DNA of 36,241 nucleotides from Bacteroidota bacterium (GCA_030596025.1 JAUVKW010000009.1:1-36241), one strand, 5' to 3'. Numbered from the stretch's first letter, positions 1 through 8,462 are shown. The notes: generated from the sequence alone by a model not told the origin. Translations and numbers: made by a program.

Positions 1-189
1 AATGAAATTAAGATAGTACTCAAATATTACCTCTTTAAAAGGAGCACTGTTTTCAATAAAATCATCCAGTTTTTCAGAAATATCAAAAACAATAACAATT
101 AGCATCAGTAAAGTCAGGGCATAAAAAAAAGTGCCCAGGAACTTTTTAATGATGTATTTGTCAAGTATGAAACTCCCTTTTGTTTTCAA
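1..189 (-). CDS. LptF/LptG (YjgP/YjgQ) family permease, N-terminal fragment
   Basis: Only the first 63 codons lie in the window; the rest continues past the left edge. The visible protein has a short basic start, the segment LDKYIIKKFLGTFFYAL leading into a transmembrane helix, and then FDISEKLDDFIE. This is the typical N-terminus of the Bacteroidota LptG-type permease, the inner-membrane part of the LptBFG machine that extracts lipopolysaccharide for transport to the outer membrane. The frame opens after a stop just upstream and has no ATG, so the start is probably the TTG at 187-189. It lies downstream of tgt on the same strand, an order I recall as common in this phylum, but 200 bases and a candidate promoter separate them. 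The family call is fairly secure from the N-terminus alone; LptF versus LptG cannot be decided. Confidence 0.75.
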   Translation of the reverse strand, partial: MKTKGSFILDKYIIKKFLGTFFYALTLLMLIVIVFDISEKLDDFIENSAPFKEVIFEYYLNFI

Positions 190-270
190 GTGTAAAAGTC
201 TTGTTTAAAGATTGTAAATGAGCTTATTGTGTGGCAATATAAAATATGGTCTCCGGTATTTGATACCTCA

Positions 271-278
271 CAAAAGTA
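271..278 (-). promoter_or_regulatory. Candidate -7 promoter element (TACTTTTG) for the permease gene
   Basis: Read on the minus strand this is TACTTTTG, matching the Bacteroidota TAnnTTTG -7 element about 80 bases before the permease start. I see no TTTG or TTG at the expected 19-21 base distance upstream, so the call rests on one box. Confidence 0.35.
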
Positions 279-389
279 ATTTAATTTTTAAAGTGTTCAG
301 TGAACCCTCATCATAGAATTTATTAATATACTGGATATACATTTCCTTTAGTACTTAGTTTATTAAGCCTTAACCTATACATGAGGATT

Positions 390-1520
390 TCACAACCTGG
401 TTTTTAGTTTTGGTACCATCCTGTTTTTCCAATCGGCAAAAGTATTGTTTGCAATTTTCTCCCTTGCTTCATTCATAAGCCACATATAAAAACTGAGGTT
501 ATGAATACTGGCAATCTGTGCTCCCAGCATCTCCTTTGCGTTTATGAGATGACGTAAATAAGCCTTCGAATATTGTTTTCCCACCCCGGATGTGCCGGCT
601 TCATCAATAGCAGAAAAGTCATCTTTCCATTTTTCATTTTTAATATTGATAATTCCATTGCTGGTAAACAACATTCCATTTCTCCCATTTCGGGTAGGCA
701 TAACACAATCGAACATATCCACACCCAGTGCAATTGATTCCAGTATATTCGCAGGTGTACCAACGCCCATCAGGTATCTGGGTTTATCCTGTGGAAGAAT
801 TTGTGTTACCACATCACACATTTCATACATCAGTTCTTCAGGTTCGCCAACAGATAAACCCCCAATTGCATTACCTTCCTGGTTATAAGAACTGATTGTT
901 TCCGCAGATTGTTTCCTTAAATCAGAGTAAACACTCCCTTGCACTATTGGAAAAAAGCTTTGGGTGTGATCATAAATTGCCTGAGTAGCTGCAAAGTGTT
1001 TAACACCTCTTTCTAACCAGCGGTGAGTAAGTCCCATAGATTTCAGGGCATAATCATAATCCCAGGGATAAGGAGTGCATTCGTCCAATGCCATAGTAAT
1101 GTCTGAACCAATATTCCTCTGTATATCAACTACTGATTCAGGTGTGAAAGTATGTTTTGACCCGTCAATATGTGAACGGAAAACATATCCTTCCTCTGTT
1201 ATTTCCCGGTTATTAGACAGGGAAAAGACCTGGTATCCCCCACTGTCGGTAAGGATGGGGCGATCCCATGCCATAAATTTATGATGTCCCCCGGCACGAT
1301 TCAGAATTTCAATGCCCGGACGAAGGAATAGATGGTAAGAGTTTCCTAAAATAATTTTTGCGTCAATGGCTTCTTTTAATTCGGTCTGGGAAATGCCCTT
1401 AACACTACCCGCAGTTCCCACCGGCATAAATACCGGAGTCGGAATCATACCATGATCGGTTGTGATGATTCCTGCACGTGCTGAAGATCCTGAATCCCTA
1501 TGATCAATACTGAATTTCAT
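390..1520 (-). CDS. tgt: Queuine tRNA-ribosyltransferase (tRNA-guanine transglycosylase)
   Basis: Tgt exchanges guanine 34 of GUN-anticodon tRNAs for the queuine precursor preQ1. The 376-residue TIM-barrel protein has the usual length and starts MKFSIDHRDSGSSARAG. It carries DSGGYQVFSL (substrate-binding Asp), GGLSVGEP (pocket glycines), MGVGTP, and DCVMPTRNGRNG with the nucleophile Asp near residue 270. The structural zinc site is unusual. In the E. coli enzyme it is Cys-x-Cys-x2-Cys plus a His, but here the stretch between FSAIDEAG and YSKAYLRHL has no cysteine, while the later His (SIHNLSFY) is kept. I recall this loss from other Bacteroidota Tgt proteins, but cannot check it here. The ATG is preceded by a TATATTTG element about 40 bases upstream. 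The family assignment is very secure. Confidence 0.97.
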   Translation of the reverse strand: MKFSIDHRDSGSSARAGIITTDHGMIPTPVFMPVGTAGSVKGISQTELKEAIDAKIILGNSYHLFLRPGIEILNRAGGHHKFMAWDRPILTDSGGYQVFSLSNNREITEEGYVFRSHIDGSKHTFTPESVVDIQRNIGSDITMALDECTPYPWDYDYALKSMGLTHRWLERGVKHFAATQAIYDHTQSFFPIVQGSVYSDLRKQSAETISSYNQEGNAIGGLSVGEPEELMYEMCDVVTQILPQDKPRYLMGVGTPANILESIALGVDMFDCVMPTRNGRNGMLFTSNGIINIKNEKWKDDFSAIDEAGTSGVGKQYSKAYLRHLINAKEMLGAQIASIHNLSFYMWLMNEAREKIANNTFADWKNRMVPKLKTRL

Positions 1521-1558
1521 CTGTTAATGATGATTTTTACATATTCTTTTTATGATGA

Positions 1559-1566
1559 CAAATATA
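1559..1566 (-). promoter_or_regulatory. Candidate -7 promoter element (TATATTTG) for tgt
   Basis: On the minus strand this reads TATATTTG, an exact match to TAnnTTTG, 38 bases before the tgt ATG, which would give a leader of roughly 30 bases. A matching -33 TTTG is not evident at 19-21 bases. Confidence 0.45.
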
Positions 1567-1654
1567 AATATTAAGTATGAACTAATGAGACTGGTAAGCC
1601 TGGTATTTGGATTCTAAAGAAATCTTTAATAAAATTGTCCTATCATCTAATAAT

Positions 1655-2791
1655 ATGGATAACATACTTTTTGGCAGCTTATTGGTTTCTGATTTAATGA
1701 TTGTCTTGTTCCTTATAAGCACTTTGGTACAATTGTTTTATTATTTCTTTTTCTATTCCAGGGTCCCATTCTCAAAAATCAAAGAAATAAAGACAGTGGT
1801 TCAGCCGGTATCTGTTGTTATCTGTGCCAGAAATGAAGCCCGGAATCTTGAAAAAAACTTACCCCTTGTTTTGAATCAGGATTATCCCGAATATGAGGTA
1901 ATTGTTGTAAATGATTGCTCAGAAGATGATACAGCAGAACTACTTGAAGACCTCGGGAAGAAGTATGCAAGGCTGAAAACTACTCATATAAAGAAAGATG
2001 CAAAGTTTACTCACGGAAAGAAATTAGCTCTCACAATTGGAATTAAAGCAGCCAGCCATGAGTGGCTCTTGCTGACAGATGCTGATTGCAAGCCAGGGTC
2101 TGAGAAATGGATTTCCGGGATGCAGAAGAATTTCAGCAATAAGACTTCTGTTGTTCTGGGCTATGGTGCCTATAGCAGGGAAAAAAGCCTCATCAATAAC
2201 TTTATCAGGTTTGATACTTTTTTTATTGCCATCCAGTATTTTGGTTTTGCTATGGCAGGAATACCTTATATGGGCATTGGTAGAAATCTGGCCTACAGAA
2301 AGTCACTCTTTTTTGAGAATAAGGGTTTTGCTGCACATCGGAAACTTGCTTCAGGGGATGATGATTTGTTTATTAACCAGGTTGCAACAGCAGAGAATAC
2401 GAAAGTGGAATTTTCTTTTAACACCCACACCTATTCAGAAGCGGAGAAAACATTTAGTGCCTGGCTACGACAGAAAAAGAGGCACCTGACAACGGGCTCG
2501 CATTATAATACGGGTACTAAATACCTGTTGGCAGGCGAACTTATTTCAAGAGTTTTATTCTACATTTTGTTTATCCTGCTGCTTATTAATCTAAAGTTTT
2601 TAATAATTATTCTGGCAGCTTTTTTTGTGAGACTATCCACCATGCTAACTATCTATAAAATAGGAATGACGCGTTTGAAGGAAGTGAATTTATTCGTATC
2701 TTCGCTTTTTTATGACTTCTTTTCGCCAGTTATTAATTTAAGCCTTGTAATTTCTAACATAATTAGCTCACCCCCACCTACATGGAAGTAA
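1655..2791 (+). CDS. Membrane-associated family 2 glycosyltransferase
   Basis: This is a GT-A fold, family 2 glycosyltransferase that should add sugars from nucleotide-sugar donors at the inner membrane; the substrate is unknown. An N-terminal membrane helix is followed by VSVVICARNEARNLEKNL (nucleotide-binding strand), VIVVNDCSEDDT, the metal-binding LLLTDADCKPG, the acceptor/base motif SGDDDLFI and a QKKRHL motif resembling the Q-x-x-R-W of processive enzymes. Two or three hydrophobic helices end the protein. I chose the ATG at 1655 (378 residues); a TTG at 1607 would add 16 residues. The stop overlaps the start of the sigma factor gene by 10 bases, so the two are translationally linked. 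The fold is secure; the product (lipid or polysaccharide) is open. Confidence 0.88.
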   Translation: MDNILFGSLLVSDLMIVLFLISTLVQLFYYFFFYSRVPFSKIKEIKTVVQPVSVVICARNEARNLEKNLPLVLNQDYPEYEVIVVNDCSEDDTAELLEDLGKKYARLKTTHIKKDAKFTHGKKLALTIGIKAASHEWLLLTDADCKPGSEKWISGMQKNFSNKTSVVLGYGAYSREKSLINNFIRFDTFFIAIQYFGFAMAGIPYMGIGRNLAYRKSLFFENKGFAAHRKLASGDDDLFINQVATAENTKVEFSFNTHTYSEAEKTFSAWLRQKKRHLTTGSHYNTGTKYLLAGELISRVLFYILFILLLINLKFLIIILAAFFVRLSTMLTIYKIGMTRLKEVNLFVSSLFYDFFSPVINLSLVISNIISSPPPTWK

Positions 2792-3381
2792 ACCCAAACC
2801 TCTCTGAAAAAGCCCAATACGACTGTAAACTTGTAGACAAGGCTTTGTCAGGGGATCAGAAAGCTTATGCAGAATTGATGAACAGGTATAGGGATGCCAT
2901 CTATTATATGCTTCTGAAAATGGTAAACAATAGTGTAGATGCTGAGGATCTGACTATCGAGGCATTTGGGAAAGCCTTTAAAAACATCAAACAGTATACT
3001 GCTTCCTTTGCATTCAGTACCTGGCTTTTCAAAATTGCTACCAACAATTGTATTGATTTTATCCGGAAGAAAAGAGGAAATGTCATTTCCATTGATCAGG
3101 CTGAGGACCCGTCCAGCAGTTCTCCTTTGGCCATTCAGTCAGGAACCCTCGATCCGGAAGAGAACCTGATCAAAAAGCAAAGAGAAATTTTACTCAGGGA
3201 TATTGTTAGCCAATTGAAACCCAGGTACAGGAGCCTGATTGAGTTAAGGTACTTTAAGGAATATTCATACGAAGAAATTGCAAAGGAGATGAATTTGCCT
3301 TTGGGTACTGTAAAAGCGCAACTTTTCAGGGCAAGAGAACTCCTTTATAATGTCCTGAATAATCCTAAATCAGGACGGTAA
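2782..3381 (+). CDS. Sigma-70 family (ECF-type) RNA polymerase sigma factor
   Basis: A 199-residue alternative sigma factor. Region 2 occupies roughly residues 25-95 (AYAELMNRYRDAIYYML, DAEDLTIEAFGKAF, FSTWLFKIATNNCIDFIRKK), covering core binding and -10 recognition. Region 4 is near residues 145-195 (LKPRYRSLIELRYFKEYSY, EEIAKEMNLPLGTVKAQLFRARE), a helix-turn-helix for the -35 site. No anti-sigma gene is adjacent: the gene overlaps a glycosyltransferase upstream and is followed after 15 bases by rsmG. This suggests constitutive or growth-linked use rather than a classic membrane-sensing pair; that is inference. The family call is secure. Confidence 0.93.
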   Translation: MEVNPNLSEKAQYDCKLVDKALSGDQKAYAELMNRYRDAIYYMLLKMVNNSVDAEDLTIEAFGKAFKNIKQYTASFAFSTWLFKIATNNCIDFIRKKRGNVISIDQAEDPSSSSPLAIQSGTLDPEENLIKKQREILLRDIVSQLKPRYRSLIELRYFKEYSYEEIAKEMNLPLGTVKAQLFRARELLYNVLNNPKSGR

Positions 3382-3396
3382 TTCCGGTTTGCACTT

Positions 3397-4017
3397 ATGG
3401 ATATCCTTCTCAAATACTTCCCTCACCTATCTCCCCTTCAGGTTCAACAATTTTCAGATTTAGGAAGCTTATACAATTATTGGAATGAACGGGTAAACCT
3501 GATTTCAAGAAAGGACATTGGGAATCTGTATGAACATCATGTGTTGCATTCCCTGGCGATTGGAATTTTTCATTCTTTCAAACGAGGACAAAAGGTAATG
3601 GATGTCGGTACTGGTGGCGGTTTTCCTGGAATTCCTCTCGCTATTCTTTTTCCCGACACACATTTCTATCTCATTGATAGTATTGCAAAAAAAATCAAGG
3701 TTGTAAATGAGGTATCATTAGCCCTCAATTTGGAGAATATTAGTGCAGAGCAAATCAGAGCTGAGGATGTGAAAACTCATTTTAATTATATAGTCAGCAG
3801 GGCAGTTACTTCTTTGCCTGTTTTTTATAAATGGGTGAAAAAGAATTTTTATCCCTCCGGAATTAACAACCCCAGGCAGGGCATGATATGCTTGAAAGGA
3901 GGAGACATGAAAAACGAATTGAATGAACTTCCTGTTGAGGCAAAAGAAGTGTTAATTTCAGATTTTTTCACTGAAGCCTTCTTTGAAACGAAAAAAATCA
4001 TCTTTATCCCTGTTTGA
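3397..4017 (+). CDS. rsmG: 16S rRNA (guanine-527-N7)-methyltransferase
   Basis: RsmG (GidB) methylates N7 of G527 in the 530 loop of 16S rRNA using S-adenosylmethionine. The 206-residue length is normal. Diagnostic parts are YNYWNERVNLISRKD near the N-terminus, the SAM-binding loop VMDVGTGGGFPGIPLAI, the acidic strand HFYLIDSIAKKIKVV and IVSRAVTSLPVFYKW. The start is the first ATG, 15 bases after the sigma factor stop, so it probably belongs to the glycosyltransferase-sigma-rsmG transcript. rpmH follows with its own candidate -7 box. Confidence 0.95.
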   Translation: MDILLKYFPHLSPLQVQQFSDLGSLYNYWNERVNLISRKDIGNLYEHHVLHSLAIGIFHSFKRGQKVMDVGTGGGFPGIPLAILFPDTHFYLIDSIAKKIKVVNEVSLALNLENISAEQIRAEDVKTHFNYIVSRAVTSLPVFYKWVKKNFYPSGINNPRQGMICLKGGDMKNELNELPVEAKEVLISDFFTEAFFETKKIIFIPV

Positions 4018-4031
4018 TAAATAAAAAATAT

Positions 4032-4039
4032 TAAATTTG
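4032..4039 (+). promoter_or_regulatory. Candidate -7 promoter element (TAAATTTG) for rpmH
   Basis: TAAATTTG matches TAnnTTTG and lies 34 bases before the rpmH ATG. A TTTG at 4013-4016 is only 15 bases upstream, closer than usual. It would let rpmH be transcribed separately from rsmG. Confidence 0.4.
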
Positions 4040-4073
4040 CAAACTCAATTTTCAGAAATAATATCAGACAGCA

Positions 4074-4232
4074 ATGAAAAGAACATTTCAACCATCTAAT
4101 AGGAAACGGAAAAATAAGCATGGTTTCAGGGAAAGAATGTCCACCGCCAATGGACGGAAAATAATTGCTTCAAGAAGGACTAAAGGCAGGGCTAAACTAT
4201 CAGTCTCTGATGAACCAAGGCACAAAGTATAG
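4074..4232 (+). CDS. rpmH: 50S ribosomal protein L34
   Basis: A short, very basic protein of 52 residues, a usual size for L34. It begins [20 protein letters not shown], the hallmark of the family, and continues with [20 protein letters not shown], which contains the conserved G-R-x2-I-x2-R-R-x-K-G-R pattern. The C-terminal tail ([12 protein letters not shown]) is a few residues longer than in E. coli. L34 sits in domain I of 23S rRNA in the large subunit. A stem-loop terminator follows 24 bases after the stop. In many bacteria rpmH lies beside rnpA and dnaA; here it does not. Confidence 0.97.
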   Translation: MKRTFQPSNRKRKNKHGFRERMSTANGRKIIASRRTKGRAKLSVSDEPRHKV

Positions 4233-4256
4233 TGATATTTTAAAATAATTTGTAAT

Positions 4257-4284
4257 AAAAAGGATCAGGAATGATCCTTTTTTT
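4257..4284 (+). terminator. Intrinsic terminator after rpmH
   Basis: An 11-base stem (AAAAAGGATCA pairing with TGATCCTTTTT), a GGAA loop and a run of T on the downstream arm form a classical rho-independent terminator. With the A run on the other arm it could also work in reverse, though no convergent gene is there. Confidence 0.9.
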
Positions 4285-4335
4285 GTTTTCCTTTACTGTT
4301 AGTAATCCTGGTTCAGTTTTGACTCATAGTTTATT

Positions 4336-5460
4336 ATGGCAACAGAGGTTTTGATCAATGATCTGGTTCGGCATGCATCTGCCGGCGTACGGAAAGCATC
4401 TGATAAAGTTTTATCAGGGCAAAGACTGGATCAAAATGACGCCTTACTCCTCTACGAGGAGGCAGAGCTTGGTTTACTGGGGATCTTAGCAAATCATTTA
4501 AGAGAAAAATTTAATAAAGATTATACCTATTTCAATAGGAATTTTCATTTCGAACCAACCAATATTTGTATCTACAACTGTAAGTTTTGTTCCTATAAAA
4601 GGAAGATCAATGAACCAGGTAGCTGGGAATATACTTACGAGGATCTTATGGACAGGTTGAAGCTTTATGATGGGAAGGCTTTAACAGAGATTCATATTGT
4701 TGGAGGAGTACATCCAAAACGGGATTTGCATTATTATGGAAAAATGCTTCAGCTGGTAAAAGACCACCGGCCGGATATACATATTAAAGCATTTACTGCG
4801 ATTGAATTAGATTTCATGATCCGGAAAGCAGGTATGTCTGTTAAGGAAGGCCTTCTTGCTTTAAAAGAATGTGGTCTTGATTCTATTCCGGGTGGAGGCG
4901 CTGAAATTTTTAACGAAGATATAAGAAAGCAGGTTTGTGATGATAAGTCAAGCTCTGAATTATGGTTAAATATTCATCGTACGGCTCATGAACTGGGAAT
5001 CCCCTCAAATGCTACAATATTATACGGACATATTGAAAGCTATGCCGACAGGGTAGATCACATGAATCGCTTAAGAGAGCTACAGGATGATACTAATGGG
5101 TTTAATGTTTATATTCCCCTGAAGTTTAAAAAGGAGAATAACCAGTTATCTGAGATTGGGGAGGTATCAACAATTGAAGATCTTAAAAACTTTGCAATTT
5201 CCAGGATTTTCCTGGATAATTTCCCTCACATTAAGGCTTATTGGCCCATGATCGGTAAGGAGGTAACACAACTATCACTTTCCTTTGGGGTAGATGATAT
5301 TGACGGAACCATTGATGATTCAACAAAAATTTATTCTATGGCTGGTTCTGAGGACCAGACACCAAAGCTTTCCACTGATGAACTTGTTACTCTTATTAAA
5401 GAAGCAAGACGCATCCCTGTTGAAAGGGATACCCTTTATAATAAAATAAAAGTTTATTGA
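4336..5460 (+). CDS. mqnE: Aminofutalosine synthase (radical SAM), menaquinone biosynthesis
   Basis: MqnE joins 3-(1-carboxyvinyloxy)benzoate to the adenosyl radical of SAM to make aminofutalosine in the futalosine route to menaquinone. The 374-residue protein has the radical SAM cluster motif CIYNCKFC (C-x3-C-x2-C) near residue 78, preceded by FHFEPTNI. HIVGGVHPKRDLHYY follows, then SIPGGGAEIFNEDIR, which marks MqnE rather than its relative MqnC, and ATILYGHIES with YIPLKFKKENN near the end. The start is the only well-placed ATG after the rpmH terminator. No other mqn genes are in the window, which is common because the pathway is usually scattered. An MqnC or CofH-like assignment is less likely given the GGGAEIF motif and length. 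Confidence 0.93.
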   Translation: MATEVLINDLVRHASAGVRKASDKVLSGQRLDQNDALLLYEEAELGLLGILANHLREKFNKDYTYFNRNFHFEPTNICIYNCKFCSYKRKINEPGSWEYTYEDLMDRLKLYDGKALTEIHIVGGVHPKRDLHYYGKMLQLVKDHRPDIHIKAFTAIELDFMIRKAGMSVKEGLLALKECGLDSIPGGGAEIFNEDIRKQVCDDKSSSELWLNIHRTAHELGIPSNATILYGHIESYADRVDHMNRLRELQDDTNGFNVYIPLKFKKENNQLSEIGEVSTIEDLKNFAISRIFLDNFPHIKAYWPMIGKEVTQLSLSFGVDDIDGTIDDSTKIYSMAGSEDQTPKLSTDELVTLIKEARRIPVERDTLYNKIKVY

Positions 5461-5553
5461 TCGGGAATAAAAAGTCAGGCTGGAAAAACTGAACAAAACA
5501 GGAGTGACTTTAAAAGTCAAAAATTTGCGTTTTCAAATGAACCCGGATAATTT

Positions 5554-5561
5554 TATATTTG
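5554..5561 (+). promoter_or_regulatory. Candidate -7 promoter element (TATATTTG) for the PASTA/T9SS pair
   Basis: TATATTTG is an exact TAnnTTTG match 33 bases before the ATG at 5595. The nearest upstream TTTG (5524-5527) is about 26 bases away, longer than the usual spacer. A 15-base near-palindrome at 5505-5519 lies just upstream. Confidence 0.45.
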
Positions 5562-5594
5562 CCATTACGTTTATAAAGTAAACTTTTCCCTTTC

Positions 5595-6446
5595 ATGTCC
5601 AGAAGAATGAAATTTTTCGAATTCCTGATCAGTAAGATTTTTCTAAAAAATCTGGGAATTGCAGTGGTACTATCCATAGTATTGATATTTATTTCCTTGT
5701 TATGGCTGAAGATATTTACCCAACACGGAAGAACCAGACCAATTCCGGATTTTTATGGTTTAACTTTAACTGAGGCTGAAGGAATTGCCAGTGATAAAAA
5801 GTTGCAAGTGGAAATAGTGGATTCTATATACAGTATCAATGCTGAGAGGGGCACTATTGTGGAGCAAAATCCCAGGGTGGGAAAGATGGTTAAGAAAAAC
5901 CGGCGAATATTTCTGATTATCAACGCAATAAATAGTGAAACGGTAATTATGCCTGATGTAGTTGGTATTACTCACCGACAGGCAAAGGCCACCCTGGAGA
6001 TGACAGGACTGGAGGTGGGAAGACTGAGTTATGTTCATGATATTGCAGTAAATAGTGTTTTGAAACAAATGTATAAGGGTAAGGAAATTGAATCCGGAGA
6101 TACAATTCCTAAGGGTGTCAGCATTGATCTGGTACTTGGAACAGGCTTGAGCAATCGAAAGACCCTGGCTCCGGAATTAATAGGGATGAGCTTTGAACAG
6201 GCCAGGAACAGGATACTGAATGCTTCCTTAAATATGGGTGCTGTTTTGTATGATGAAACCATTTTGACTGAAGAAGATTCCCTTGAAGCTTTTGTCTGGA
6301 AACAAAATCCGGAATATAACGAAGAAAGGAAAGTAAGACTGGGCTCTCCGGTATATCTCTGGCTTAGCCTTGATTCATTGAAGTTGCCACAACCCGATAC
6401 AAATTTAATTTCTCTTATCCAGGATGAAAATATTCAGGTACTATAA
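5595..6446 (+). CDS. Membrane-anchored PASTA-domain protein
   Basis: 283 residues: a short cytoplasmic start, one transmembrane helix (about residues 18-40, NLGIAVVLSIVLIFISLLWL) and an extracytoplasmic part of three PASTA modules. Their starts are visible as PIPDFYGLTLTEAEGIASD, VIMPDVVGITHRQAKATLE and TLAPELIGMSFEQARNRIL. PASTA modules in other bacteria bind uncrosslinked peptidoglycan or muropeptides and are usually fused to Ser/Thr kinases or PBPs; no catalytic domain is present here. The gene overlaps the T9SS protein gene by 23 bases. I recall that stand-alone PASTA proteins beside an RluD-type gene recur in Bacteroidota, but cannot verify it. The domain call is secure, the exact role is not. 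Confidence 0.88.
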   Translation: MSRRMKFFEFLISKIFLKNLGIAVVLSIVLIFISLLWLKIFTQHGRTRPIPDFYGLTLTEAEGIASDKKLQVEIVDSIYSINAERGTIVEQNPRVGKMVKKNRRIFLIINAINSETVIMPDVVGITHRQAKATLEMTGLEVGRLSYVHDIAVNSVLKQMYKGKEIESGDTIPKGVSIDLVLGTGLSNRKTLAPELIGMSFEQARNRILNASLNMGAVLYDETILTEEDSLEAFVWKQNPEYNEERKVRLGSPVYLWLSLDSLKLPQPDTNLISLIQDENIQVL

Positions 6447-8286
6447 ATACATACTTCTGCTTTCTTTTAGTCTTCCAGCTTTGCTTCTGGCTCAGGAAAA
6501 AGTTGTTGGACTTGAAGAAAATCCTGTTTTAAGAAAGGAGAGCAAAACCATGATGCCTGTGCTTAAGGCCTTTCTTGCACCCGATACTCTGGATCTTCCC
6601 TTCTTTGACGATTTTTCCAGGGAGACTATTTATCCATCTCCTGAAAAATGGGAAGACCAGGATGTATTTGTAAACTCCTCTTATGGAATAAATCCCCCTT
6701 CTGTTGGAGTTGCCACATTTGATGTTTTAGATAGTGCAGGCTTGATATATGAACATGCAAATACTGAATTATTCATTGCAGATTATTTAACTTCCAGGCC
6801 AATTGATCTGACATCTGCAGGATCGAAAGTGTATCTTAGTTTCTATTACCAGCCTATGGGTCATGGCGATTATCCTCAAACCAAAGATTCTCTTGTTCTT
6901 GAGTTCTTAGCTCCAACCGATACTGCCTGGAATCGCGTTTGGAGTATGCCCGGACCTGACACTAATATTGTGCAGGCTTTCAAGCAGGTCTTGATCCATG
7001 TTGATAGCCTGAAATACCTGGATAGAGGGTTCCAGTTCAGATTTCTTAACATGGCAAGTATATCTAGGGATGAAAACAAACCTGGGCGGAGAGCAAATTC
7101 AGATCACTGGAGTATCGATTATATTATCCTGGATTCCGGCCGTTCTCCCACAGATACTGTTCCCCATGATGTGGTGGTGGCAGCACCCCTCCAGTCTATT
7201 CTTAACAATCATGAATCTATGCCCTGGAAACAATTTAAAAAAAATATTTACAATGAAATGGGTGGTTCTATTCCTATTCGATATACAAATTTAGATTCAA
7301 TTACCAGGAATGTAACCAGGGATTTTCAAATATGGGATGTATATGATGATCTTGAGCTTCACGCTTATTCTGCAGGGGCATTGAACATCAGCCCGTGGCA
7401 GACTATAGATTATCAGTCAGATCTGATAAAAAACTTTGAAACCAGTGGAGAAGACTCTGCACTTTTTATTGTAAAAGCCTGGTTGGTTACAGATGATTTT
7501 GATGAAAAGATCAATGATACAGTATCTTTTGAGCAGTATTTCGGAAATTATTTTGCCTATGATGATGGCACTGCTGAGGCAGGTTATGGTATAGATGGTG
7601 AAGGCAGTTCAAATATGAATGTGGCATATCAATTCAGGGCCTACATGCCGGATAGTCTGAGAGCTGTAAATATTTTCTTCAACAGGTCTTATGACGATGA
7701 AAATGATGTCCCTTTTCACCTTACTGTGTGGGATAGCGATAATGGAGTGCCAGGCAATATCCTATATTCCAAAGAAAACTTAAAACCGGAATGGGAAGAT
7801 AGCCTTAATACTTTTATAAGCTATAAATTAGATGATCCGGTTCCGGTTGATGGATTCTTTTTTGTTGGATGGCAACAAACTTCTGAGGTCTTCCTGAATG
7901 TGGGTTTTGATAAGAACAGGATTAAGAACAACAAATTATTTTATCGAATGATGGGGGAGTGGTATATGTCTACTTTCCCGGGGGCCTTGATGATAAGGCC
8001 GGTTGTTGGAAGTAGTTTGGTGACAGCAATAGTAAACCAGCATGAAAATCTTGTTTACGGAATATATCCCAACCCGGTTTCAGATGTATTGAGGATTGAC
8101 TATGGAGATTTTTCTTCCGTACAGGAATTGGAAATCAGGATATATGATTCATGGGGAAGGATACTGGGACAATGGAATTCCACAACAGATCAAATTGATG
8201 TTTCCTCCTATTCCCCCGGATTATATATCTTTGAATTGAGAGATCGGGAAAAGAGAACCCGTAAGAAATTTATTAAGATCGATTAG
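6424..8286 (+). CDS. Secreted protein with type IX secretion sorting domain
   Basis: 620 residues with a Sec signal peptide (KYILLLSFSLPALLLAQ), a long region of beta-rich, Asp/Ser-rich sequence with no catalytic motif that I recognise, and a C-terminal module of about 75 residues. That module reads YGIYPNPVSDVLRIDY, LEIRIYDSWGRILGQW, SSYSPGLYIFEL and RKKFIKI, the type A T9SS sorting signal (Por secretion tail). The protein should cross the outer membrane by T9SS and be attached to or released from the cell surface. A jelly-roll-like stretch around FFDDFSRETIYPSPEKWED suggests carbohydrate-binding-type folds, but this is inference. It starts inside the PASTA gene (23-base overlap), so the two are co-translated. 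Function unknown. Confidence 0.9.
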   Translation: MKIFRYYKYILLLSFSLPALLLAQEKVVGLEENPVLRKESKTMMPVLKAFLAPDTLDLPFFDDFSRETIYPSPEKWEDQDVFVNSSYGINPPSVGVATFDVLDSAGLIYEHANTELFIADYLTSRPIDLTSAGSKVYLSFYYQPMGHGDYPQTKDSLVLEFLAPTDTAWNRVWSMPGPDTNIVQAFKQVLIHVDSLKYLDRGFQFRFLNMASISRDENKPGRRANSDHWSIDYIILDSGRSPTDTVPHDVVVAAPLQSILNNHESMPWKQFKKNIYNEMGGSIPIRYTNLDSITRNVTRDFQIWDVYDDLELHAYSAGALNISPWQTIDYQSDLIKNFETSGEDSALFIVKAWLVTDDFDEKINDTVSFEQYFGNYFAYDDGTAEAGYGIDGEGSSNMNVAYQFRAYMPDSLRAVNIFFNRSYDDENDVPFHLTVWDSDNGVPGNILYSKENLKPEWEDSLNTFISYKLDDPVPVDGFFFVGWQQTSEVFLNVGFDKNRIKNNKLFYRMMGEWYMSTFPGALMIRPVVGSSLVTAIVNQHENLVYGIYPNPVSDVLRIDYGDFSSVQELEIRIYDSWGRILGQWNSTTDQIDVSSYSPGLYIFELRDREKRTRKKFIKID

Positions 8287-8317
8287 TGTAAAGTTAAGAC
8301 TACTATTGCCTATTATC

Positions 8318-8377
8318 ATGCTGAATTTATTTCAGCATCTTATTGTCAGGCAATAGATTCCGAAACAAGTTCGGAAT
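8318..8377. repeat. Paired intergenic hairpins (8-bp stems, 5-base loops)
   Basis: Two palindromes stand in a row. ATGCTGAA pairs with TTCAGCAT at 8318-8338, and ATTCCGAA pairs with TTCGGAAT at 8357-8377; both have five-base loops. The second is followed by GACGG. The same design (CTGAA...TTCAG arms and a GAATGACGG end) appears inside the element at 32903-33067, so this is a dispersed intergenic repeat family. It may also help end transcription after the T9SS gene. Confidence 0.65.
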
Positions 8378-8462
8378 GACGGACCCGAACAGGGATACTT
8401 GACTTAGTATTAGTGTCGTGTTAAGTTGATTGTACACCAGGTAAAAACACAAAGCCTTCTAT

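Noticed and set aside
255-267. GGTAT/ATACC mini-palindrome between permease and tgt
   Set aside because: Five-base arms in AT-rich DNA are expected by chance, and no related copy was found.
1607-1654. TTG start giving a 394-residue glycosyltransferase
   Set aside because: The ATG at 1655 gives a normal N-terminal membrane helix; the extra 16 residues show no conserved feature. Not fully excluded.
4336-5460. MqnC or CofH-like identity for the radical SAM gene
   Set aside because: The GGGAEIF motif and overall order fit aminofutalosine synthase (MqnE) better.
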